From NCBI RefSeq assembly GCF_902806685.2, contig NC_048542.1, forward strand, positions 2,774,533 to 2,838,532: 64,000 bases of DNA, in the 5' to 3' direction. The notes below the pieces were generated by a model. That model was not told the origin of the DNA and did no database searches. It was given only the letters and a program-made list of their open reading frames with translations. This document shows, piece by piece, positions 1 through 10,144 of the stretch. The DNA is from Maniola hyperantus (lineage: Eukaryota > Arthropoda > Insecta > Lepidoptera > Nymphalidae). Position 1 is the stretch's first letter. Each line of letters starts with the position of its first letter. A program made the position numbers and the translations under genes.

Positions 1-612
1 TTTCAATATAGGTGTGCATATTATTTTTATCTCTATAATGTACAGAAGACATTTTGACTGGCCGAATGTTTTATCACACATGTGTAAATAAACGGATAGT
101 GCTGCCGTTTTGATAACAAACATACCTACCTAAGAGTTGTTAAGGAAATTATATTTCGCGACCTCATTTAGTTCACTCTGTCATTACTTTGTTATCAGAT
201 GTGCGAAAATCTACTTTACTGCGCGATTTAATATTATTTTGACGCGTTCGAAATTTAAATTACAAATGAAATATTGAACTAAGTACATTGTGTTCGGAAT
301 TCGAATTCCATAAATAAAAACAATGGAATAGGTAAATTACAACAAAGACAAAGTTTGGATGTGTTTGAACTTTGAGTTTTTAAATAGTAAATGAGTTTAA
401 GTAGTACTTGTGATTTCTGAACTATAGGAAGAAACGAAATACATAGGTAGTGCTCGGAGTCGGATACTTTTGGCAACTTTTCCACTTTGTGACTCTACAA
501 TTGGATATCTACCTACCTGATACAATAATATACGGCTGAACAATGTGCTTCTGTGAGTACTATATTGATTATCTACTTCGTGAAACTATTATTTAAGGAG
601 CTGGTAATATGT
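1..612. other. AT-rich sequence, nothing recognised
   Basis: I see no coding sequence and no clear repeat boundary here. Confidence 0.5.
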
Positions 613-945
613 ATTGTTTCTCTACGTGATCAAATCAGAAATGAGGAGATCCGTAGGGGAACTAGAGTAACCGCAATAGCTCAACGCTTTGCGAAGCTGA
701 AGTGGCAATAAGCAGGCCACATTGTTCGTAAAACCGATAGACGTGGGGGTCAGAAGGTGCTGGAATGGCGACCTCGCACCGGAAGACGCAGAGTTGGAAG
801 ACCCCCCTTTTAGATGGACGGACAACATCAGACGAGTCGCAGGGAGCCGCTGGATTTAGGCGGCGCAAGACCGAGTGCCGTGGCGTGTGGAAGTCCCTAC
901 AAGAGACCTATGTCCAGCAGTGGACGTCTATCGGTTGATGATGAT
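613..945 (+). mobile_element. LINE reverse-transcriptase C-terminal tail fragment
   Basis: With one frameshift near 812 and three stops, the translation reads LRDQIRNEEIRRGTRVTAIA, AKLKWQ, AGHIVRKTD, KVLEWRPRTGRRRVGRPP, RWTDNIRRVAGSRW, AAQDR and YVQQWTSIG. This is the familiar C-terminal tail of insect non-LTR reverse transcriptases. A TGATGATGATGATG microsatellite tail follows. It is a dead 5'-truncated copy. Confidence 0.85.
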
Positions 946-1081
946 GATGATGTAATTATACGCACACAAATTGAAGCTTTTGTTAGTCTGTGCGTAGTAT
1001 ACTATTGGGCTGTGCACCTCTTGAATATTTTATAATATTCTTGATAGGATGAATAAATCAACTTTAACAATACGTTTTATA

Positions 1082-1751
1082 GTAGGGGAGCCCAAAAGGC
1101 TAAATAGGGATTTACTCGAGCGTCGTGGGGACCTATTGGGTTGTGAAATTAGATGCTAAGAAGACAAAAAGGTTATATGATATTGTATGCCCTTTCACTG
1201 GTGGGGAGAGCGTGTAGGTACATAATATGTTTTCAAAAATGAAAAAAAAATTGTCACAAAGAAATACTCGAGTGCTTCAGATATTAATAATGTATGCGCC
1301 CTACGTGTTTCTTTTATCTGAAAAATATTAATCTGCCGGTTTGCATGGTGGAGGTGGCCGTACGAAGGTGTAGAAGGGGGCACTCCATCTTAGGCTGCAT
1401 CATCACTTGCCACCAGGTCTAATTGCAGCCAAGCGCGTGTCTATAAATTTAAGAAAAAAAGAAAATAGAACCAAAAATATTTATCGAGCGGGTCAGATAT
1501 TGAGTAGGGGTGTTAAGTGAATCCTCGAGTAGCTCCTATTTTAAAAGACTGACGATTTGGACGAAACCAAACTCTCCCATTTCCTTATGTTACGCTCAAA
1601 TTGTCAGATTATCTTCTTTTTAATTTGCTTTATGGCTTTCAGTAGACTGTCAGATTATTGAAATGCACACTTTTCTGCAACTAATTAACTTACCTTGCCT
1701 TAATCTGACGCGCTCGAGTAAATCCCAAAATCCCCGCTTGGGCTCCCCTAC
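1082..1751. mobile_element. Non-autonomous TIR DNA element (about 670 bp)
   Basis: Terminal inverted repeats start GTAGGGGAGCCCAA and continue, with a gap, through GGGATTTACTCGAGCG, about 45 bp each side. The interior has no transposase. It carries a SINE-tail fragment (GCATCATCACTTGCCACCAG near 1398). Confidence 0.8.
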
Positions 1752-1822
1752 CATTATCAATCAGCTATTCAGTATTCTACTTCATCAAAGAGGTACCTAT
1801 CTATCAACTGGGTAAAATAAAT

Positions 1823-2170
1823 AAAACCGACCAAGTGCGAGTCAGACTCGCGCACTGAAGGTTCCGTGCTACAATCTTATTTTATCGACATTTTGCACGA
1901 TAAATCAAAAAATATTATGCCTAAAAATATTTAAAAATCTGTTTTAGAATGTACAAGTAAAGTCCTTTCTTATAATACCCGGCTTGGTATAGTAATCTTA
2001 CTTTGAAAGTTGAAAATAGCAATATTTGTTCATGAACACATTTTAATTTCTTTCTTATGATGTAACCACAAATTCACGGTTTTCAGATTTTTCGCCGAAT
2101 GTCCTGCCATAAGTCCTACTTTCCTGCCAAATTTCATGATTCTAGGTCTACGGGAAGTTCGGGGGGTGAC
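1823..2170 (+). repeat. Rep-1 copy (3' end missing)
   Basis: It starts AAAACCGACCAAGTGCGAGTC and follows the family through TTCATGATTCTAGGTC, then stops short of the usual tail. Confidence 0.85.
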
Positions 2171-2218
2171 TCTAGTCGTAGGTAGGTAGTTATTGGGTTG
2201 GAAGTGAGAAGGAACCAC

Positions 2219-2492
2219 AATGGCACCGATTCCGTCGTCTTTCTCTAAACCAAATTTAGAGTATCTGCATCCTTTTCTTTTTAACAATGCTAAAAAGGGA
2301 CAGAACATGAACTTTACATTTAAAGACTCTAAATTGTAGTGCACGCTACAAATTTAAACAGTAGGCTCGCGACTGTAAAAATAAAATTTAAAACTGTCAC
2401 ACTGCGTCTGTCCTTTTCATATTAAATTAGTAAGAAGAGGATGCGAATACTATAAAATTAGGTTGTGCTCAGAATCAATACCAATAATATCG
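2219..2492. mobile_element. MITE-B copy 1 (without the palindromic insert)
   Basis: It matches 62770-63552 on both sides of the palindrome there. The ends are imperfect inverted repeats (TGGCACCGATTC and the reverse of GAATCAATACCA). At the insertion point it reads ACAAATTTAAAC, which serves as the empty site. Confidence 0.85.
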
Positions 2493-2532
2493 CGTTATTT
2501 ATTGACCTTTGATCTCTGAACTTTGCGCGAGA

Positions 2533-2893
2533 TAAAATAAAAATTTTTTACAAAAAAAATAAAAACCGACTTCGTTACACAAACACTAAAAATTGAAAAA
2601 TAATTTAATTTATTACCGAATATATTATGTATACAAGAGTTAATATAGTTCCATAATAATACTTTTTGGTGCCGGTGCCAATTAGCTTTAGCTGCGCGAA
2701 TCGTCTAGACTTCATATTTTTATGGGACTCCACAATGGCACCTCATTGGCACCGACCCCAAAAAATATTATTATGGAACTATATTAACTCTTGTATACAT
2801 AATATATTCGGTAATAAATTAAATTATTTTTCAATTTTTAGTGTTTGTGTAACGAAGTCGGTTTTTATTTTTTTTGTAAAAAATTTTTATTTC
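2533..2893. repeat. Large inverted repeat with arms of about 135 bp
   Basis: The left arm (2533-2668) and right arm (2757-2893) are near-perfect reverse complements, including AACCGACTTCGTTACACAAA and CAAGAGTTAATATAGTTCC. They flank a central part with GGTGCCGGTGCC and GGCACCGACC. Confidence 0.9.
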
Positions 2894-3143
2894 ACAATTT
2901 TTAGTGGCCCCATGGAATTATGCTATGACTGGTTAAAAATCTATTGTTTACTAAGCTATTACACTGATCGCGAGCAATTTACTCTTATCCGTTGAGGAGT
3001 TCCAGTATCTATCTTCGAAGATGTTCATCAGATCTTCACCAAATTTAAATGGGACCAACTTTGAAGTATACCCTTTCAAACAAAAAAAGAATTTTCAAAA
3101 TCGGTCCAGGCGTTTTCGAGTAATCGGGGAACATACATAAAAA

Positions 3144-3181
<38 letters not shown>

Positions 3182-3232
3182 TTCCGACGAATTGAGAACC
3201 TCCTCCTTTTTTTGAAGTCGGTTAAAAAACAC
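2894..3232 (+). repeat. LINE/SINE-like tail with poly(A)
   Basis: A common lepidopteran 3' tail (ATCGGTCCAGGCGTTTTCGAG) runs into a long A tract at about 3139-3179 and ends GAATTGAGAACCTCCTCC...GAAGTCGGTTAAAAA. Related ends occur at 9870-9916. Confidence 0.6.
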
Positions 3233-3365
3233 ATTTTGCACCAGTTTCCTAACCTTTTTTCCTGGCCCAGTTATTTTTATGGATGTCCTTCTGGACAGAT
3301 GATTTTTTGTAACCTATTTTTAACCGATTATATTCTGATTGAAAAACTTAGTTGTGACCAAACCC

Positions 3366-3523
3366 GCTGCTTGATTGCGGTAGAATGACAGCTACAATGT
3401 CATGATCGCAATCACGATTGGTTGACGCTCGCTTACTATTGGCTATAATGCATTGTTGCAACAAGAATCGCACAGATTCAGTCAATCATAACAATTGAGA
3501 TTGTAATAATGATTAATGCAGGT
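3366..3523 (-). repeat. Rep-N copy 1
   Basis: This is the reverse complement of the sequence at 31289-31443 and 61010-61162 (AATCTCAATTGTTGTGAT..., GAGCGAGCGTCAACCAATCA). Confidence 0.85.
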
Positions 3524-3727
3524 TTTTCGAAATCGACCTACTGGTCAAAAGTGTCCCACATACCTAATTATTTTAGCTTAACCATTCTGTTGACCAATTT
3601 TCATTTAATGTTTGCATTGCAATTATTGTCATAATTATTTTGTTGAAGAGGAACTCGTTTTACACTTCATAACCTATAACGTGCAAATCTTGTAATCTGT
3701 CAAAGAATTTACTCGATTTTCTGCCTG

Positions 3728-3902
3728 CTCAGTGTCTAACACTGAATGATAAGCCACCGAGCTCAAATTTTGACATTTTATTTAAAATCCATTGAAGGTT
3801 CTCTACGAAACGTTATTTTCACATCACTCAGTGAAGCAGCAATGTAGAACCAACTTATGTCAAATGAGCTCGATGGCTATCTTTCAGTGTTAGACACTGA
3901 GT
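3728..3902. mobile_element. MITE with arms of about 45 bp
   Basis: CTCAGTGTCTAACACTGAAT at the left is mirrored by ATTCAGTGTTAGACACTGAG-like sequence at the right, and the inner GAGCTC and GACAT segments pair as well. A fragment of the same family is at 17396-17442. Confidence 0.85.
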
Positions 3903-3922
3903 TAGCGAATCACCGCTGCAGG

Positions 3923-4344
3923 CAATGAGGAAGTTTCAGGGCGAACGTTCCATAAAATTTTCATAGATGGCGCTGTGTACTGCATTCACTAAAAACAAAA
4001 ATTATACCTATATCTATAATATGATTTAGCCAGAATGTCAGCATTTTCGTTGCCAACTATTCCAGCAAGCTCTGGTACCTAGCGTAGAACCACCCGGTAT
4101 TGGGCCAGGGTGTCTCTGCAGTTTTCAACCAGTCTTGAGTTAACAACCTCAAAGGACAGAGCTGAAAGAGCTGCCTGGCTGTCCGTATGTTTTATTGACG
4201 TTGTTGTTTTGCAGGATGTTTTTACGTACAAATTATTATAGCGTATACCTTCGCTCGGAAATTATTTTTCGTTTTTAGTGGGTGCAATAAACAGCGCCAT
4301 CTATGAAAATTTTATGGAACGTTCGCCCTGAAACTTCCTCATTG
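3923..4344. mobile_element. TIR DNA element carrying a LINE RNase H fragment
   Basis: It has perfect 54-bp terminal inverted repeats starting CAATGAGGAAGTTTCAGGGC, with weaker pairing for about 30 bp more. No transposase is present. The interior holds a captured piece of a retrotransposon RNase H domain in antisense at about 4020-4198. Confidence 0.9.
4020..4198 (-). pseudogene. Fragment of a non-LTR retrotransposon RNase H domain
   Basis: The minus-strand frame reads TDSQAALSALSFEVVNSRLV, then CRDTLAQYRVVLR, a stop where Trp is usual, then VPELAGIVGNENADILAKS. The DSQAAL and GNExAD motifs, each with a catalytic Asp, are those of LINE RNase H. It is broken by the stop and has no flanking reverse transcriptase. 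Confidence 0.85.
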
Positions 4345-4463
4345 AGATGGCAATCAGGATATGAGGCGCTTCGCACCCTCGCAAGTCACCCGCGCTCGCC
4401 CGCACCGGATTAGCGCGGGGACTGTGCGGGTGTGCGCGGCGATCCCTCCCCGATTGCCATCTC
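4344..4463. mobile_element. Short TIR element
   Basis: GAGATGGCAATC and GATTGCCATCTC bound about 120 bp of GC-rich DNA (CCCGCGCTCGCCCGCACC). A related end (GATTCCCATCTCAACCTGTCG) is near 8820. Confidence 0.6.
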
Positions 4464-4785
4464 GACCTGTCGCCGACTGTAGCGGTACGTTAGGGAGTCA
4501 GGGACTAAACCATTGGCAATTGACCCAGCCTTGACATCGATCTGTTTGTATGTAAACATCGCTTCATATAGCCAATAGCCATGTGGAGCAGAAGAGCTGT
4601 GTGTTTGCGACACGCTTATCTATTATTTAGCCTTAAACTATAAAGTACTAGCTGACCCGGCTCTGTCTCGTTTTAACTAAACTTAAGTAACTATTAAGCG
4701 ACTCTGAGTGCGGCAGTTAGTGTTTTAACGTCACTGGATACGATTATTTCACGTGAGATTAAAATTATTCGCATATTGTGCCTGC

Positions 4786-4851
4786 AGTCGAGTCATTCGT
4801 TCGCGAATTCTGCTGGAGTCGAGTCATTCGTTCGCGAATTCTGCTGCAGTC
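4786..4851 (+). repeat. Two-copy direct repeat (about 33 bp)
   Basis: GTCGAGTCATTCGTTCGCGA followed by ATTCTGCTG occurs twice in tandem. Confidence 0.9.
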
Positions 4852-5147
4852 ACGGTTTGTGCCAGGCCTTAAATGCGTCGGGGTCGCCTGCTATAGATAA
4901 TTTTAGAAGGTACATAGGAGTGCATCGACCCTCGCACCGTTGCGTAAACAGATGCCATGCGGATGAGATAATTATTGCATTGGGCCACGTATAATTAAAC
5001 TTTTGCATGCTCTTTCATTGCATATTAGCTAGACCATAATATAAGAGAACTATTTTAGCGTTTAAACTACCGTGAGTGATTTCCATTCTAAATACTATCT
5101 GTCCCGGCTTTACTCACGTGTGTAGTCGACGTTAGCCCGACTAGTTT

Positions 5148-5236
5148 CGAACCCATACGGGGTCCTTTTTCATACGGGGTCGGGGGCGGCGCGTGCGCGA
5201 ACGGACTCCCTTGAAAAAGGACCCCGTATGGGTTCG
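5148..5236. repeat. Perfect inverted repeat with 25-bp arms
   Basis: CGAACCCATACGGGGTCCTT at the left returns as its reverse complement at the right, around a GC-rich loop (GGGGGCGGCGCGTGCGCG). Confidence 0.95.
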
Positions 5237-5255
5237 AGTATTTAGAATAAGAGAA

Positions 5256-5394
5256 CTAGCTTGTGCCCGCGACATCGTCCGCGTGGAATAATTTCAAACA
5301 TCTGTTTTACCCCCTTAGGGGTTGAATTTTGAAAAATCCTTTTTTAGCGAATGCCTACGTCATAATAGCTATCTGCATGCCAAATTTCAACTTA
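5256..5394 (+). repeat. Rep-2 copy (partial)
   Basis: The family head (CTAGCTTGTGCCCGCGACATCG) runs to GCATGCCAAATTTCA and then stops. Confidence 0.8.
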
Positions 5395-5726
5395 AGTAAC
5401 GATTAAGCGACTCTGAGTACGGTTGTAAGTACGCTGCCCTAAATGAGTTGTCAAAATATGACTGTTGGTACTAGGTACCTCAATTTAACATTCATAACAT
5501 GCGTGGCTTATGTACCTACTACCTACACGCTTTTCAGAATATCCTTGGTGTTGTATGGTGTTGTACTCGCAGACACGTGTTGTTATGATACAACAGCTGC
5601 CACGTGTTCCATTCATGTAAACTACAATGTAATGCGCGCCAGTTTTTAAACGAATTCAATAATCTATTAGTAGAGTATACTAATTAGGATATGGAACGCC
5701 CTACCGGCGTCAGTTTTCCCCTCTAC

Positions 5727-5948
5727 TTCTATATATATATAAAAGGAAAAGGTGACTGACTGACTGACTGACTGACTGACTGACTGACTGAGTGATCTAT
5801 CAAACTACTGGACGGATCGGGCTGAAATTTGGCATGCAGATAGCTATTATGACGTAGGCATCCGATTTTTGAAAATTCAACCCCTAAAGGGGTGAAGTAG
5901 GGGTTTGAAATTTGTGTAGTCCACGCGAACGAAGTCGCGAGCATAAAC
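5727..5948 (-). repeat. Rep-2 copy with GACT microsatellite
   Basis: It begins TATATATATAAAAGGAAAAGG, followed by nine or so GACT units, and ends GAAGTCGCGAGCATAAACTA. Confidence 0.85.
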
Positions 5949-5983
5949 TAATTTAATATAAGTTTACAGTACGCGGCCGAATA

Positions 5984-6158
5984 GCCTCAATAGCTCAACG
6001 GCTAAAGGTGTGGACTGAAATTCGAAAGGTCGCCGGTTCAAACCCCACCCATTGCACTATTGTCGTACCTACTCCTAGCACAAGCTTCACGCTTAATTGG
6101 AGAGGAAAGGGGAATGTTAGTCAAGGGCCATGGCTAATATTCTTTTTAAAAAAAAGTA
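5984..6158 (+). mobile_element. Rep-4 tRNA-like SINE
   Basis: A-box-like TAGCTCAACGGCTAAAGG and B-box-like CGGTTCAAACCCC suggest internal RNA polymerase III promoter elements. The tail has CTAATATTCTTTTTAAAAAAA. Other copies are at 7431, 20640, 42772, 60262 and 62083. Confidence 0.88.
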
Positions 6159-6312
6159 GGTACGCGGCCGAAAGTAATGAACATCGATCTTTAGAATGAT
6201 ATTTCGGCTTCGTAGAGCGTTGTCTCTGTCACTCATACATACGCGTATATGACGTTTTGTCAGTCTCAACGACAAAGACAGTTCTCTACAAATCTGCTAT
6301 CTTCTTCTAAAG
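6158..6312. mobile_element. MITE-G copy 1
   Basis: The end GGTACGCGGCCGAAAGTAAT with GTAGAGCGTTGTCTCTGTCA inside matches the complete copy at 15595-15776. The right end is degenerate. Confidence 0.75.
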
Positions 6313-6696
6313 TCGCGTATAGTAGGTACCTTCAAGTCAAGAGTGAATAGGCAACTTCTAGGCAAGCGCGCTCCATCTTATTTGATTCACCTAGAGACTC
6401 TAGGCAAATCGAATTCCCCCATAAATTTACTGTCAAAATTACGAGACTTGAGAGTACAGATAGTGAAAATTGTAACATTATTGTACTTAACCAAAATAAT
6501 TCAAATGGTATCTGACCCGTTTTATATTACTGTAATTTTTGCTTTCGAAAGTAGTATTTAGCTCAAATTGGTATTAAAGAAATCCAACCAATGCTATCCA
6601 AAGAACACGTGCGTTGTAATCTATTAAATTAGATTAATGTAATGAATGACACATCAACGATAAAATAATTGAATTTTCACAACACAAATCGAGTCT

Positions 6697-7120
6697 AAAA
6701 AACCGGCCAAGAGCGACTCGCGCACTGAGGTTTCCGTACTACAATCGCATTTTATCGACATTTTGCACGATAAATCAAAAACTATGATTCATAAAAGTAA
6801 ATAAAAATCTGTCTCAGAATCTACAGGTGAAGCTCTTTCATATGATACCGCACTTGACGTAGTTATCTTACTTTGATAATTGAAAATACTAATTATTAGT
6901 TCACGACCACAATTTAATTTTATTTGTGTAATGTAACCACAAATTCACGGTTTCAGATCTTTCCCCTAATGCCAGCTATAAGACCCACCTACCTGCCAAA
7001 TTTCATGATTCTAGGTCAACGGGAAGTACCGTATAGGTTTTCTTGACAGACCAACAGACAGACAACAAAGTGATCTTATAAGGGTTCCTTTTTCCTTTTG
7101 AGGTACGGAACCCTAAAAAT
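6697..7120 (+). repeat. Rep-1 copy, complete
   Basis: It runs from AAAAAACCGGCCAAGAGCG to GAGGTACGGAACCCTAAAAA, about 424 bp. There is no ORF of note, and its mobilisation class is not clear from sequence. Confidence 0.88.
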
Positions 7121-7430
7121 CAGGGGTTTCGAGCTTCTTGTCCTACTTTATAGATTTAAGAGATGGCAACCCTGATCACAACAAATACTCTTATTGTACC
7201 TAAGCAAAAAATAAAATGAGTATATAAAAACCGGATTTCCGATTAAATACGAGGCAAATTACTTGTCACGGCCAAGTTTATCGACTAATGGTAACGCAAA
7301 CACGGATAAATATTGCCAAAATTATACGTAAACCATTGACAAACGAGTTTTTAATCTCATGCTTTATTTATACCTAATGGGTTTTGTGATGTTTACTTCA
7401 TAACTCCATACAAGCACAAGCGGATTGCCA

Positions 7431-7602
7431 ATCTCAATAGCTCAAACGGTAAAGGAGTGGACTGAAAACCGAAAGGTCGACGGTTCAAACCCCGCCCGTT
7501 GCACTATTGTCGTACCTACCCTTAGCACAAGTTTGACGCTTAGTTGGAGAGGAGAGGGGGATATTAGTCATTTTAACATGGCATATTCTTTAAAAAAAAA
7601 TA
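7431..7602 (+). mobile_element. Rep-4 tRNA-like SINE
   Basis: TCAATAGCTCAAACGGTAAA and GACGGTTCAAACCCCGCCCG are the box-like motifs. The tail is GCATATTCTTTAAAAAAAA. Confidence 0.88.
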
Positions 7603-7679
7603 ATCGGTGCCTCGATGCCAAAATGCTGGCCAAAGAGGAATGAAAGACGTCCATTATCGCAGGAGGAGTGAAATAATTA

Positions 7680-8003
7680 ATATTAGTTTATGCTCGCGAC
7701 TTCGTCCGCGTGGACTACACAAATTTCAAACCCCTATTTTATTCCCTTACGGGTTGCTTTTTAAAAATCCTTTCTTAGCGGATGTGTACGTCATAATAGC
7801 TATCTGCATGCCAAATACCATACCAAAATACTATACTAAGTGGGGTATCTAATGAAATGGCTTTACCTGTATATTCTAAAACAGATTTTTATTTATTTTT
7901 AAGCATAATAGTTTTTGATTTATCGTGCAAAATGACAAAAAAATACGGCATTAGTACGGGAACCCACGGTGCGCGAGTCTAACTTGCACTTGGCCGGGTT
8001 TTC
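7680..8003 (+). repeat. Rep-2 fragment fused to a reversed Rep-1 fragment
   Basis: 7680-7816 is a Rep-2 head (GCTCGCGACTTCGTCCGCGT). At about 7817 it changes to reversed Rep-1 sequence, which ends CACTTGGCCGGGTTTT. Confidence 0.8.
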
Positions 8004-8084
8004 AGCACAAAATCCGCGAATCCACATCTGTCAGATGTTGTTTTCTTCACAAATTGGAATTCTCTGGTCTGGTCTGGTGCGAAT

Positions 8085-8272
8085 CTTTGGCAGTAGCTAC
8101 CACACTACTGACAAAGCCGTGCCGTCAAGTTGTTTAGCGTTCCGGTACGATGCCGTGTAGAAACCACAGGGTTTAATAAAAATTGTCATACTCCCGTATC
8201 CCGGTTAGCCCGCTTCACTCTCATCACTTACCACCAGGTGAGATTGCAGTCAAGGGCTAACTTGTATACCCC
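8085..8272 (+). mobile_element. SINE body and tail
   Basis: AAAGCCGTGCCGTCAAG, GCGTTCCGGTACGATGCCGT and the tail CATCACTTACCACCAGGTGA belong to the common lepidopteran SINE that also makes up 15110-15580. Confidence 0.75.
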
Positions 8273-8544
8273 AAGTCATGATAGAGACTTGTTTGGTGAA
8301 TAGGTAATGAATAATGATCTAAGATGCAACGCTAGTCTGGCTGATGCTGTGATGCAACTATTTTTTGCAATGGCGACAGGTTTTGTGCTCGCGCACGTTT
8401 TTATCTGATGATTAATGACGGATTATTTAAAATAGATTGCATTATTCTTGACTTGACCTACGTTTTTTTTTTCAATTTATCGTTTTTGTGTTGCAACTTG
8501 CAAATCACTTAAATCTGAATTAGTTTTCACTTCATACCATAAGG

Positions 8545-8702
8545 TCCATCTGCTTAACCGATTTGTATGAAATTTGATACAGAGGTAGCTTACGTCCCGG
8601 AAATTGACATAAGTAACTTTTATCCCGGAAAATCAAAGAGTCCCCGCGGGATTTTTAAAAACCTAAATCTACATGGATGAAGTCGCGGGCATCATCTAGT
8701 AC
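8545..8702 (-). repeat. Rep-3 fragment
   Basis: ATCCCGGAAAATCAAAGAG, then GAAGTCGCGGGCATCATCTAG at the end, in reverse orientation. Confidence 0.75.
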
Positions 8703-9146
8703 CTAATATTTGATAGATGTCGATTTAGAATCAAACCGAGAGTTCCCTCACTCTATAGTACGCTCGACAAGTGGAGATGCCATCCGGGGAGGGGACGCGT
8801 GGTCCCCCCTCCTAGTATCCCGATTCCCATCTCAACCTGTCGCGGACTATAGTTCATTCTTGTCACGATCGCTAAATGTTAACTCGAGCAATAGAATTCT
8901 CCTACTGTCCTGTAATTCTCCATAACTTTTTGGGTTCAGTTGATTCTTCTCCAGCGAATAAATTGGCTCATCCCCCGGAGTCCGAACGCCTTCTTTTACT
9001 CGTGCTGCCTCCAATGCTGTTGTGGACAAAACGTGTACTAATCAGCGTTATTGATATGTATAAATAACTATAAACAATATTTTATCAAGCCATTTTCCTT
9101 ATCAGCTCATTATAGATTCAAACAAACCGTGTCGACGTAGTTTGGT

Positions 9147-9366
9147 CACACGAGTAGATATATAGACCAGAGGGGAAGCTTCATACTAGCGGCTGGCTGT
9201 AGGTTCATTCACTCAAGCGCAACTCACGCACACCACAACCTGGCACGGACGCTCCGTTTGCCGCCGTTTGCCATCGAACTGGGCGCAAACGGAGTGTCCG
9301 TGACATGTCGTGGTGTGCGTGAGCTAGTGTGAAGCTTCCCCTCTGGTCTATAATATCTACTCGTGT
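9147..9366. mobile_element. Fold-back MITE (about 220 bp)
   Basis: Outer arms (CACACGAGTAGATATATAGA, CCAGAGGGGAAGCTTCA) and inner arms (CTCACGCACACCAC, GCAAACGGAG) all recur in reverse on the other side of a short centre. Confidence 0.88.
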
Positions 9367-9689
9367 GGTTTGGTCCCCACGTGACAGTCTGTCATGTGAC
9401 ATTTGCGAACAGCGTACGTAGATGATCCTTTCGTACAGTGCGACGAGGCTACGTTAGCGCGTGGCGAAAATCGGAACTAAAGTTGCCGTCAAGTGTCCGC
9501 TTTGTTCTTGTTTGAATATTCTAAGTCTTTGTTTTCCAACAGTGCCCCCCTGTCAATGTCATTCAATTGCCAAGAGAGCCTTGTCGCACTGTATTTTGTG
9601 TGTGACACTACGCGTAGCACAGTTCACGACAGTTTAGGGAACTTCTAACAAAACGTCCAGGCTTCGACGTCTCTTGTATGTAGGCGTCT

Positions 9690-9916
9690 AATGTTACCTA
9701 CATTTGAGACTAAGTAGCCAATGAAACGACTTTTTTTCACAGACTACATCTACTTACCAAGTTTCGGAGAAAAGTGGCTGTGACATACGGACGGACAGAC
9801 AGACAGACAGACAGACATGATGAATCTATAAGGGTTCCGTTTTTTGCCATTCGGCTATGGAACCCTAAAAACGCATTGAATTGAGAACCTGCTCTCTTTG
9901 GGAAGTCGGTTAAAAA
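9690..9916 (-). repeat. Rep-1-like tail joined to a LINE-like tail just upstream of exon 1
   Basis: GACAGACAGACAGACAG, AAGGGTTCCGTTTTTTGCC and GGAACCCTAAAAA are followed by GAATTGAGAACCTGCTC...GAAGTCGGTTAAAAAC. The repeat ends about 18 bp before the exon-1 acceptor. Confidence 0.75.
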
Positions 9917-9934
9917 CTTGCATCTTCTTTGCAG

Positions 9935-10144
9935 CATCCGCAAGCGGCGGTCGCCGTCGCTAGCAGTGCAGCATGCGTTCCCTGCTGGCGTACTACGCTG
10001 ACGCGGTGATGTCTGCGGCAGCGCGCGGCGCCGGCTGCGCGCGCGAGTGCAGCGGCCACGGCGACTGCATGAACGGCACCTGCCTCTGCGAGATCCGGTA
10101 CACGGGCGACGAGTGTGCTGGTCACAATATGCCGTACCATGCCT
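9935..10144 (+). CDS. Exon 1: 5' UTR end, start codon, EGF-like module
   Basis: A strong acceptor (TCTTCTTTGCAG) ends at 9934 and the donor GTGAGT starts at 10145. The only start that fits is ATG 9973, because an in-frame TAG at 9961 closes the frame upstream. That makes 9935-9972 5' UTR and implies at least one further non-coding exon upstream. Residues 22-48 carry six cysteines spaced C-x3-C-x5-C-x4-C-x1-C-x8-C with GHGDC and GTCLC, typical of EGF/tenascin-like modules. The first 20 residues are only weakly hydrophobic, so a cleaved signal peptide is unclear. The exon ends in phase 1, completed by exon 2 as Cys58. If an upstream exon joined in another frame, the true start could differ. Confidence 0.82.

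Noticed and set aside
5984..6158. A functional tRNA gene
   Set aside because: Box-like motifs are present, but the sequence cannot fold as a tRNA, recurs six times with the same tail and behaves as a SINE.
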